Source of the DNA: Glycomyces sp. YM15
Lineage (GTDB): Bacteria; Actinomycetota; Actinomycetes; Mycobacteriales; Micromonosporaceae
Length of the DNA stretch: 64,000 bases
Direction of reading: 5' to 3'
Assembly (NCBI RefSeq): GCF_016918015.1
Contig: NZ_JAERMK010000012.1
Location: forward strand, 109,462-173,461
The notes beneath the pieces are model-generated. The model was not told the origin of the DNA and ran no database searches. It saw nothing but the letters and a program-made list of their open reading frames with translations. Every line of letters starts with the position of its first letter. Positions within the stretch are counted from its first letter, which is position 1. Positions 58,623-64,000 of this stretch are shown here, piece by piece. The translations under genes were made by a program, and so were the position numbers.

Positions 58623-59732
58623 ATGACGAAACCAGGTACGACCACGAGCCCCGTCCCGACGACCCGGACGCCCGCCAAGGGCGCGACGCTGTGCAAGCGG
58701 TGCGGGACGCCGATCCCGCAGCAGCCCGGGCGCGGACGCCCGCGCCTGTACTGCGCCGAAGGCGACTGCGCCGCCCAGGCGAAACGCCAGCGCGAACTGC
58801 GTCGTTCCACGCCGGGGCTTGAGGGCGCTCTGGCGAGGGCCGAGGAGCTGTACGAGCAGATCGAGCAGTCGATGGCGTCGGCGCTGGCGCCGCTGGCCGA
58901 GGCACTGCGGGCGGAGACCGATCCGGCCGAGGTCGAGGCGCGGCTCGCTGAGGTGCGGTCGGATGCGGCGTCGTCGGTGGCGGCGGCGCGGGCCGAGCGG
59001 GACGAGGTGGCGGCGCGGGCGGTGGTGCTCGGTGAGGAGCTGGCGGCCGCGCATGCGGAGGCCGAACGGGCCGCGGGTGCGTTGGAGGCCGCTGAGGGCC
59101 GGGCGAAGGAGGCGGTGGCGGCGCGGTTGGCGGCGGTGCGGGCGGCCGAGGCGGCTCGGGAGGAGACGGCGGCGGCGGTCGCCGAGGCCGTTGCCGCGGT
59201 GGGGGGTCGGCAGGAAGCTGAGGCGTTGGCGCGAGCTGCTGAGGAGGCGCGTGCGGTCGCGGTGTCCGAGCGGGAGGCCGCGGTGGCGGCCCGTGAGGAG
59301 GCTGAGCAGGTGGCGGTCGCGGCACGGGGCGAGGCGGAGGCGGCTCGGGCGCGGGCGGATCAGGTGGCCGTGGAGGCGGCGGAGGCGCTGCGGGCCGGTG
59401 AGGCGGCGCTGGAGCGGGCGGAGGCGCGGGCGTTGGGGTTCATCGGTGAGCGTGACGCGGAGCGGTCGCGGGTGGAGTCGCTGGTGGCGGAGGTGGCGGT
59501 GGCTCGGCGCGATGCCGAGGAGGCCGCTGTGCGGGCGACTGAGCTTGGTGCCGTTTTGGATCGGGTCCGTGGCGAGCTCGCGGGCGCGGTCGCTGATGGG
59601 CGGGTGTGGGCCTCGCGTGTGGAGTCGGCGGAGGCCGCTGGTGTGGAGGCGCGGGCGGCGGTGGAGTCGTGGCGGGAGCGGGCGTTGTCCGCCGAGGCGC
59701 GGTTGTCGGAGCGGGAGGGTGGCGGGAAGTAG
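58623..59732 (+). CDS. Zinc-ribbon protein with long Ala/Glu/Arg coiled coil
   Basis: 369 aa. N-terminal zinc ribbon with Cys24, Cys27, Cys44 and Cys49 (CKRCGTPIPQQPGRGRP then YCAEGDC). Residues about 60-365 form one continuous Ala/Glu/Arg-rich coiled coil with VAAAR-, EAERA- and REEA-type heptads. The layout recalls KfrA-type plasmid or chromosome-organising proteins, but the DNA-binding part here is a ribbon. ATG 58623 chosen from the -10 box; GTG 58617 is inside the spacer. Coding strand is G-rich. I cannot name a family. Confidence 0.75.
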   Translation: MTKPGTTTSPVPTTRTPAKGATLCKRCGTPIPQQPGRGRPRLYCAEGDCAAQAKRQRELRRSTPGLEGALARAEELYEQIEQSMASALAPLAEALRAETDPAEVEARLAEVRSDAASSVAAARAERDEVAARAVVLGEELAAAHAEAERAAGALEAAEGRAKEAVAARLAAVRAAEAAREETAAAVAEAVAAVGGRQEAEALARAAEEARAVAVSEREAAVAAREEAEQVAVAARGEAEAARARADQVAVEAAEALRAGEAALERAEARALGFIGERDAERSRVESLVAEVAVARRDAEEAAVRATELGAVLDRVRGELAGAVADGRVWASRVESAEAAGVEARAAVESWRERALSAEARLSEREGGGK

Positions 59733-59780
59733 TCCTACTCCCCCGCGCGGTGGTGCGTGTTTTGTCTGTTTTGGAGGTTT

Positions 59781-59811
59781 GGGCCCCGGTGGTGTGCTGC
59801 TGCCGGGGCCC
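59781..59811 (-). terminator. Terminator hairpin after DinB copy 1
   Basis: GGGCCCCGG (59781-59789) and CCGGGGCCC (59803-59811), 8 nt after the stop of the minus-strand DinB gene and also between convergent genes. The same hairpin recurs at 60440-60468. Confidence 0.75.
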
Positions 59812-59818
59812 GGTGTCG

Positions 59819-60403
59819 TTACTGTGCGGCGGCCCGGTGTGCGGCTTGTTCGATCGTGTCGTGGTGGGCGGTCCACCATGCGGGGTCTTGGGAGGGCAGG
59901 TTGTCGCCGTCTTGGCGCATGCCGGCGGCGCCGTCGATGAGTTCGCGGATGATGTCGGCGTGTCCGGCGTGGCGGTTGGTCTCGTCGATCATGTGGACCA
60001 GGATCTGGTGCAGGGTGACGTGGGCGGTCTCGGCGGGCCACCAGGGGACGCGGCCGGTGGTGTCGAGGTCGAGTTCGCGGATGGTGGTGTCGGCGTGGTC
60101 GCAGACGCGGCGGTAGAGGTCGGTGAGGTGGTCGCGGCTTTCGTCGGGAGTGGCCCACATGTCGGCGTTGGGTTCGCCGTTCGGGTCGAACCAGGGTTGC
60201 GGGTCGGGGAAAGGCCTGTCGAAGACGGTGCCGAAGTAGTCGGCGGTGACGCACGTGAGGTGTTTGACGAGGCCGAGGAGGTTGGTGCCGGTGGGGGTGA
60301 GGGGGCGGCGGATGTCGTACTCCCCCAGGCCTTCGAGCTTCCAGAGCAGGGCTTCGCGGGCGTTGGTGAGGTAGTGGTGCAGGTGGGCTTTGGGGTCATT
60401 CAT
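59819..60403 (-). CDS. DinB/DUF664-family protein, copy 1
   Basis: 194 aa four-helix metal protein. YDIRRPLTPTGTNLLGLVKHLTCVTADYFG carries the first metal His; VHMIDETNRHAGHADIIREL the other two (HAGH). Likely mycothiol- or bacillithiol-type S-transferase fold, substrate unknown. ATG 60403. Near-identical helices in copy 2 upstream (tandem duplication). Confidence 0.9.
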   Translation of the reverse strand: MNDPKAHLHHYLTNAREALLWKLEGLGEYDIRRPLTPTGTNLLGLVKHLTCVTADYFGTVFDRPFPDPQPWFDPNGEPNADMWATPDESRDHLTDLYRRVCDHADTTIRELDLDTTGRVPWWPAETAHVTLHQILVHMIDETNRHAGHADIIRELIDGAAGMRQDGDNLPSQDPAWWTAHHDTIEQAAHRAAAQ

Positions 60404-60439
60404 GCGGCGAGTGTGGCACTGGGGTGTGACATGCGGGTC

Positions 60440-60468
60440 GGGCCCCGGTGGTGTCGCTGCCGGGGCCC
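60440..60468 (-). terminator. Terminator hairpin after DinB copy 2
   Basis: GGGCCCCGG (60440-60448) and CCGGGGCCC (60460-60468), 8 nt after the DinB copy 2 stop. Stem and much of the loop (TGGTGT...GCTG) are the same as after copy 1. Confidence 0.75.
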
Positions 60469-60476
60469 GGTCGCGG

Positions 60477-61058
60477 TCAGATGCCGGCCGCTTTGCGGGC
60501 GTTGGTCTCGACGAGGTCGAAGTAGGCGGTCCAGGACTGCTCGTCGTCGCGGCCGAGGTTGTCGTTGCCCTGGCGCATGCCGATGGCGCCGTCGATGCCT
60601 TCGCGGACGATGTCGGCGTGTCCGGCATGGCGGTGGGTCTCGGCGATCATGTGGGTGAGGATCTGGCCGAGGGTGACGGTGGCGCGGTCGGTGGCCCACC
60701 AGGGCACGTTGCCTTGGGTGTCGAGGTCGAGTTCGCGGATGGTGGTGTCGGAGTGGTCCCAGACGCGGCGGTAGAGGTCGGTGAGGTAGTCGCGGCTTTC
60801 GTCGGGGGTGGCCCAGAGGTCGGCGTGGGCGTCGTCGTCGCTGAGCCAGGGCAGGGTTTCGGGGAAGGGGCGGGCGAAGCAGTCGCCGAAGTAGCCGACC
60901 TCGACGCTGGCGAGGTGTTTGACGAGACCGAGGAGGTTGGTGCCGGTGGGGGTGAGAGGGCGGCGGATGTCGTACTCCCCCAGGCCTTCGAGCTTCCAGA
61001 GGACGGCGTCGCGGCCGGACTGGAGGTAGCGGCCCAGGTGGGTTTTGAGGTCGGTCAT
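60477..61058 (-). CDS. DinB/DUF664-family protein, copy 2
   Basis: 193 aa. Shares long identical stretches with copy 1 (LWKLEGLGEYDIRRPLTP and TGTNLLGLVKHL; WATPDESRD, LTDLYRR; HAGHADI). Same metal His set. Each copy has its own start context (CACACTCGC just before the ATG) and its own terminator, so promoter, gene and terminator were duplicated together. Differences cluster in the mid-region (WLSDDDAHADLW versus WFDPNGEPNADMW), perhaps altering substrate. Confidence 0.9.
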   Translation of the reverse strand: MTDLKTHLGRYLQSGRDAVLWKLEGLGEYDIRRPLTPTGTNLLGLVKHLASVEVGYFGDCFARPFPETLPWLSDDDAHADLWATPDESRDYLTDLYRRVWDHSDTTIRELDLDTQGNVPWWATDRATVTLGQILTHMIAETHRHAGHADIVREGIDGAIGMRQGNDNLGRDDEQSWTAYFDLVETNARKAAGI

Positions 61059-61127
61059 GGGTGCGAGTGTGCCACCGCGGGCAATCCGATTGCGGGGCTG
61101 GGGCCGCTGTTGTTACCGTGGCGTCCG

Positions 61128-61874
61128 ATGACTTCTCATGACGGGCCGTCTCGATACGGCTTTCTCGAGTGCAACTCCCCCATCGCCGCCTGGCGGCTCG
61201 ACCGGCAGGTCGAGGAGTGCGCGGCGGCGGCGCCGCGACTGATCGTCGACATCGGGTGCGGGTGGGGCGAGCTGCTGCAGCGCATCGCCGCGACGACGCC
61301 GGGCGCGAAGGCGTACGGCATCGACTCCGACCTCGAACTGCTCGAACGCGGCCGCGCGGGGGCGGCGGCGAAGGGCATCGCCGACCGTGTCGAGTTCGTC
61401 GAATACCAGGGCAAGGACTGGGAGACTCCGGCCGACCTGGTGATCTGTATCGGTGCGGCGCATGCGTTCGGTACGGGCGCGGAGGCGCTGCGCGCGCTGT
61501 ATCCGCTCGTGAAGCCCGGTGGGCGGCTGTTGTTCGGCGACGGGATCTGGAACCGGGTCCCGACCGCGGCCGAGCTTGAGCCGATGTGGCCGGGCACGAC
61601 CGCTGAGGAGTTCGTGCTGCTTCCCGAACTGGTCGACGCGGCCGTGGCGACGGGGTTCCGTCCGCTGCGGGTGGAGTCGGTGGAGCAGTCCGAATGGGAC
61701 GACTTCGAGTCGCAGTTCCTGGCGGACAAGGAGTCCTGGCTGCTGGCCAACCCCGTGCACCCGAAGGCGGCGGAGATCCGCGAGCAGGCCGACGCGCACC
61801 GGTACTGGTGGCTGCGCGGGCACCGGGGGCTCCTCGGGTTCGCGTATCTGACGTTGGGCCGACCGGTCGAGTAG
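61128..61874 (+). CDS. Class I SAM-dependent methyltransferase
   Basis: 248 aa. Motif I LIVDIGCGWGELLQRIA, motif II AYGIDSDLELLERG, motif III LVICIGAAHAFG, then LVKPGGRLLFGDGIW. Small-molecule methyltransferase; helix-rich C-terminus ends RYWWLRGHRGLLGFAYL. TACCGT lies 8 nt before ATG 61128 (leaderless). A different subgroup from the one at 27173. Confidence 0.9.
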   Translation: MTSHDGPSRYGFLECNSPIAAWRLDRQVEECAAAAPRLIVDIGCGWGELLQRIAATTPGAKAYGIDSDLELLERGRAGAAAKGIADRVEFVEYQGKDWETPADLVICIGAAHAFGTGAEALRALYPLVKPGGRLLFGDGIWNRVPTAAELEPMWPGTTAEEFVLLPELVDAAVATGFRPLRVESVEQSEWDDFESQFLADKESWLLANPVHPKAAEIREQADAHRYWWLRGHRGLLGFAYLTLGRPVE

Positions 61875-61880
61875 GCGTAT

Positions 61881-61919
61881 GCCGAAGGCCCCGTACCGAT
61901 GCGGTTCGGGGCCTTCGGC
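61881..61919. terminator. Bidirectional terminator between methyltransferase and DoxX genes
   Basis: GCCGAAGGCCCCG (61881-61893) and CGGGGCCTTCGGC (61907-61919) form a perfect 13-bp stem, extended by ACCG/CGGT after one mismatch. Confidence 0.85.
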
Positions 61920-61942
61920 GTGTCCGCTCCCCCGCGGCGGCT

Positions 61943-62380
61943 TCAGAGGGCGGCGAGGACGGCGAGGCCGATGAAGAGGATCTGCTCGGCGGTGCGGATG
62001 CCCAGCGGCGTGGCGGGTTTGCCCGCGAGCGGGATGCCGCGGCGGGCGGCGGAGACGTTCGCGGGGAACATCGCGGCCAGGAGCAGCGCGAGGCAGATCC
62101 CGGCGGCGGGCGCGGCGGCCGGGACGAGGAGCCCGGCGGCGCCGGCCAGTTCGAGGACGCCCGTGAGGGCGACCAGAGCGGCCGGTTGCGGGAGTCGTTC
62201 GGGGATCATGCGGATCATGTCGTCGCGGAAGGCGGGGACGAAGTGGACGATGCCGGTGATGAGGAACATGGCGGCGAGGCCGATGCGCAGGGAGGTCTGC
62301 CAGTCGAGGGCGTCGACGCCGAGGAGGCCGGTGAGGCGGGCGAGGAGGGTGGCGGTGGTGAGGGTGATGATGGGGACCAT
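61943..62380 (-). CDS. DoxX-family membrane protein
   Basis: 145 aa with four membrane spans. DoxX features: ITGIVHFVPAFRDDMIRMIP after the first core span, GVLELAGAAGLLVP in the second, and MFPANVSAARRG after the third. Longer and distinct from the DoxX-like protein at 24211. Its promoter region holds two 15-bp palindromes, so it is tightly controlled by a repressor not encoded next to it. Confidence 0.85.
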   Translation of the reverse strand: MVPIITLTTATLLARLTGLLGVDALDWQTSLRIGLAAMFLITGIVHFVPAFRDDMIRMIPERLPQPAALVALTGVLELAGAAGLLVPAAAPAAGICLALLLAAMFPANVSAARRGIPLAGKPATPLGIRTAEQILFIGLAVLAAL

Positions 62381-62431
62381 GGGGCGGGCCTTTCTGGGTC
62401 ACGCCGTTGCGCATTGCTTGCATGCGCACTG

Positions 62432-62446
62432 CTTGACAGTGTCAAG
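62432..62446. promoter_or_regulatory. Operator 1 upstream of DoxX
   Basis: CTTGACAGTGTCAAG, perfect dyad around a central base. It includes a TTGACA -35-like hexamer on both strands. 52 bp before the DoxX start. Confidence 0.75.
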
Positions 62447-62465
62447 TTCATGATGCAGCAGAGAT

Positions 62466-62480
62466 CTTGACACTGTCAAG
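62466..62480. promoter_or_regulatory. Operator 2 upstream of DoxX
   Basis: CTTGACACTGTCAAG, same arms as operator 1 with the complementary central base. Centre-to-centre distance 34 bp, about three helical turns. Lies between DoxX and the DUF1992 gene stop. Confidence 0.75.
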
Positions 62481-62502
62481 CGATGATGGTGTGGGCTCGA
62501 CC

Positions 62503-62889
62503 TCAGGCGCGTCGTTCGCGCCAGGCGCGTACCTCGGCGTCGGTGTCGCGCAGACCGAACCGCAGCGGCGGGCCGTCGATCGGTCCGATGAGGGCCTTCT
62601 TGATGCGCACGTTCAGCTCCTCGACCGCTGCGCGCACGGCCGCTTCGTCTCCGAGCGCCTCCAGGGTCGCGGGGAGCTCCTCGACTTCGCGGGCGAGCTT
62701 GAGCGCGGGCGGGAGGGCGTCGAGCCCGATGTTCTCGCGAGTGGCCTGCTGGTGGAGCCACCAGTCCTCGCGCAGGGGCTGCCCGATGCCCGGCAGCGGC
62801 TTCCCGGCCCCGGGGAGGTTCTTGAACTCGCCGCGGGCCTCGGCGTCCTGGATCTGGCGGTCGACACCGCGCGCCTGCCTGTCGCTCAT
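62503..62889 (-). CDS. DUF1992 (DnaJ-homologue subfamily C member 28-like) protein
   Basis: 128 aa. DUF1992 core: DRQIQDAEARGEFKNLPGAG, KPLP, then LREDWWLHQQATREN. The family name comes from the human DNAJC28 conserved region, but no J domain is present here. Cytoplasmic, role unknown. ATG with AGGAGG upstream. Confidence 0.92.
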   Translation of the reverse strand: MSDRQARGVDRQIQDAEARGEFKNLPGAGKPLPGIGQPLREDWWLHQQATRENIGLDALPPALKLAREVEELPATLEALGDEAAVRAAVEELNVRIKKALIGPIDGPPLRFGLRDTDAEVRAWRERRA

Positions 62890-62930
62890 CGCAGCCTCCT
62901 CGCTAGAGGCGCAATGATAACGAGGCGGCG

Positions 62931-62956
62931 GCCGCTCGCATGAGAGCCGCGAGCGG
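62931..62956 (-). terminator. Hairpin after the hemolysin III gene
   Basis: GCCGCTCGC (62931-62939) and GCGAGCGG (62949-62956) pair directly after the hemolysin III stop and before DUF1992 on the same strand. Confidence 0.5.
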
Positions 62957-63616
62957 TCAGGATGCGGAGTGGATCACCAGCGCGACCGCCGTGAACTGGG
63001 CGGCGTAGGCCGCGATGGTGCAGGCGTGGAAGACCTCGTGGAAGCCGAACCACTGCACGGAGGGGTTGGGGCGTTTGAGGGCGTAGATGAGTCCGCCGGC
63101 GGTGTAGAGCAGTCCGCCGGTGATGATCAGGGCCGTGGCGGTCGTGCCCGCGCCTGCGAGGAGTTGCGGCATGACGAAGAGCGCGGCCCAGCCCAGGGCG
63201 ATGTAGAGGACGGTGTAGAGCCAGCGCGGGGCGCCGAGCCAGAGGGTGCGGAAGGCGACGCCGGCGAGGGCGCCGGTCCAGATGGCGGTGAGGAGTGCGG
63301 TGCGGGCGGTGCCGTCGAGGGCGAGGGTCGCGATGGGCGTGTAGGTGCCGGCGATGATGAGGTAGATGTTGGCGTGGTCGAGGCGTTTGAGGCGGGTGGT
63401 GGCGCGTTCGGAGAGGCTCGTGCGGTGGTAGAGGGCGGAGATGCCGAAGAGGGCGGCGGAGGTGGCGACGTAGACGGCGGTGGCGAGGCGGCCGGTGAGG
63501 GTGGGGGCGGTGGCGATGAGGAGGAGTCCGGCGATGACCGCGGTGGGGAAGGCGGCGAGGTGGAGCCAGCCGCGGAGGCGGGGTTTGGTGTCGGTGGGGG
63601 TGATCGCCAGTGCCAT
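62957..63616 (-). CDS. Hemolysin III family (TrhA/PAQR-like) membrane protein
   Basis: 219 aa, seven membrane spans. PAQR metal site residues: ALYHRTSLSE (first His), KRLDHANIYLIIAGTYTP (Asp), and FGFHEVFHACTIAAY (two His). Bacterial members (TrhA) influence membrane fluidity and lipid homeostasis. ATG at 63614-63616. Monocistronic. Confidence 0.95.
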   Translation of the reverse strand: MALAITPTDTKPRLRGWLHLAAFPTAVIAGLLLIATAPTLTGRLATAVYVATSAALFGISALYHRTSLSERATTRLKRLDHANIYLIIAGTYTPIATLALDGTARTALLTAIWTGALAGVAFRTLWLGAPRWLYTVLYIALGWAALFVMPQLLAGAGTTATALIITGGLLYTAGGLIYALKRPNPSVQWFGFHEVFHACTIAAYAAQFTAVALVIHSAS

Positions 63617-63732
63617 GGGTCGACGGTAGCGCCGTTGGTTACTTGCCGGTAGTGTCGCTGCTCCCCCGATCTGGGGTGGGGTTAGGCCCCGATTGGGCGT
63701 CTTCTGGCTGGTGGGGTCGTTAAGCTCCGGCC

Positions 63733-63880
63733 GTGGGCGAGGTGTGGGGCGAGGGCCTTTCGGTGCAGTTGCTGGTGTTGGCGGTGGCGGCGGTGGCGGC
63801 GCCGTTGCTGGTGGACCGGTTGGAGCGGTGGGTGCGGTTGCCGAGTGTGGTCGTGGAGATGGTGCTGGGGATCGGGGCTT
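63733..63880 (+). pseudogene. Cation:proton antiporter, truncated by an insertion sequence
   Basis: GTG start, predicted leaderless (TAAGCT 6 nt upstream). Residues 1-47 match the N-terminus of CPA2/KefB-type antiporters: LLVLAVAAVAAPLLVDRL and LPSVVVEMVLGI. Homologues continue with a VGP-type motif. Here the frame runs into foreign sequence at GAYPFGVDT and stops at 63954. The remaining roughly 350 residues are missing or lie beyond the element. Confidence 0.75.
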
Positions 63881-64000
63881 ACCCCTTTGGTGTTGACACC
63901 GTCCTATGCGGCGAGGGCGAGGCTAGCCTGCCGCTGTTCGTAGTCGATCGGTGAGATCTGGCCCAGAGACGAGTGTCTCCGGGTCGTGTTGTAATCGGTG
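63876..64000 (-). mobile_element. IS3-family insertion sequence, right end only
   Basis: The transposase 3' end lies 24-28 nt from the point where antiporter similarity stops. The exact tip is unclear; candidates begin at GGGGCTTACCCC or at TGTTGACACC (63881-63900). The element continues beyond base 64,000, so length, left repeat and target duplication cannot be read. Confidence 0.75.
63904..64000 (-). CDS. IS3-family transposase (orfB-type), C-terminal 32 codons
   Basis: Frame reads YNTTRRHSSLGQISPIDYEQ, then RQASLALAA and stop TAG at 63904-63906. The YNTTRRHSSLG(Y/Q)xSP sequence with a Glu/Tyr after it is the classical tail of the rve integrase domain in IS3 OrfB transposases. The 5' part is outside the window. 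Confidence 0.88.
   Translation of the reverse strand, partial: TDYNTTRRHSSLGQISPIDYEQRQASLALAA

Noticed and set aside
55800..58800. Replication origin suggested by the C-rich to G-rich flip
   Set aside because: No dnaA, dnaN, gyrase genes or DnaA-box cluster nearby; other local flips exist (for example 33.4 kb).
1..64000. tRNA, rRNA or CRISPR features
   Set aside because: No tRNA cloverleaf with T-loop GGTTCGANTCC, no rRNA stretch and no regularly spaced repeat was seen; the only regular array is the (CGGAAG) hexamer repeat.

Overview
The window is high-GC DNA (about 70% G+C by eye) from an actinomycete. Supporting traits are a DNA polymerase fused to a degenerate 3'-5' exonuclease, a PknB-type kinase with a PASTA domain, an ECF41 sigma factor, maleylpyruvate-isomerase/DinB-fold proteins of the mycothiol-dependent type, GTG/TTG starts and many apparently leaderless genes. 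Glycomyces or a relative is my guess from overall gene content; nothing in the window proves the genus. I saw no rRNA, tRNA, CRISPR array or plasmid replication gene. This looks like chromosome with one insertion sequence entering at the right edge.

Left part (1-28 kb). A DNA polymerase runs off the left edge, followed by a tiny GPGG membrane protein. Next is a minus-strand beta-glucan locus (1.8-8.1 kb): a secreted GH16 glucanase with CBM6, a sugar ABC importer (binding lipoprotein and two permeases, no ATPase) and a LacI regulator as last gene. Copies of a 16-bp palindrome in both promoters tie it together. Then come an M50-type membrane peptidase, the helicase HrpB, a PASTA kinase, MsrB, a lactonase-fold protein, a TetR-MMPL exporter pair, a VTT/DedA protein and a DUF2264 protein. 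An ECF41 sigma factor with its partner oxidoreductase and a DoxX protein, a secreted phosphodiesterase with a lectin-like tail, and a divergent phosphotransferase/methyltransferase pair complete this part.

Centre (28-40 kb). One long plus-strand operon, urtABCDE - gntR - urea carboxylase - allophanate hydrolase, imports urea and splits it by the ATP-dependent biotin route instead of by urease. All junctions from urtB to gntR overlap.

Accessory part (40-58 kb). Small enzymes and stress functions are packed in mixed orientation: an Ogt + Ada/AlkA fusion operon for alkylation repair, a lone tyrosine recombinase, a MerR/aldo-keto reductase divergent pair with a classical 19-bp-spacer promoter, and a three-gene nucleotidyltransferase - P-loop kinase - phosphotransferase cassette using CTG and TTG starts. 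A TmrB-like ATPase, a secreted HNH lipoprotein, a BNR-repeat/MoaD-like pair, a lipoprotein FKBP, a rhomboid protease, a decayed ABC permease pseudogene and tandem VOC proteins follow.

Right part (58-64 kb). An AT-rich promoter drives a zinc-ribbon coiled-coil protein. It is followed by a tandem DinB duplication that includes its terminator, a methyltransferase, a DoxX gene behind two 15-bp palindromes, a DUF1992 protein and hemolysin III. The last gene, a cation:proton antiporter, is cut after about 47 codons by an IS3-family element that leaves the window.

Two patterns cross the window. At least ten genes have a TAnnnT box 6-8 nt before the start codon, which predicts leaderless mRNAs. Base composition also switches strand preference (C-rich to G-rich coding) abruptly, in two cases inside a single gene. 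All coordinates come from reading the sequence; no database search was run.
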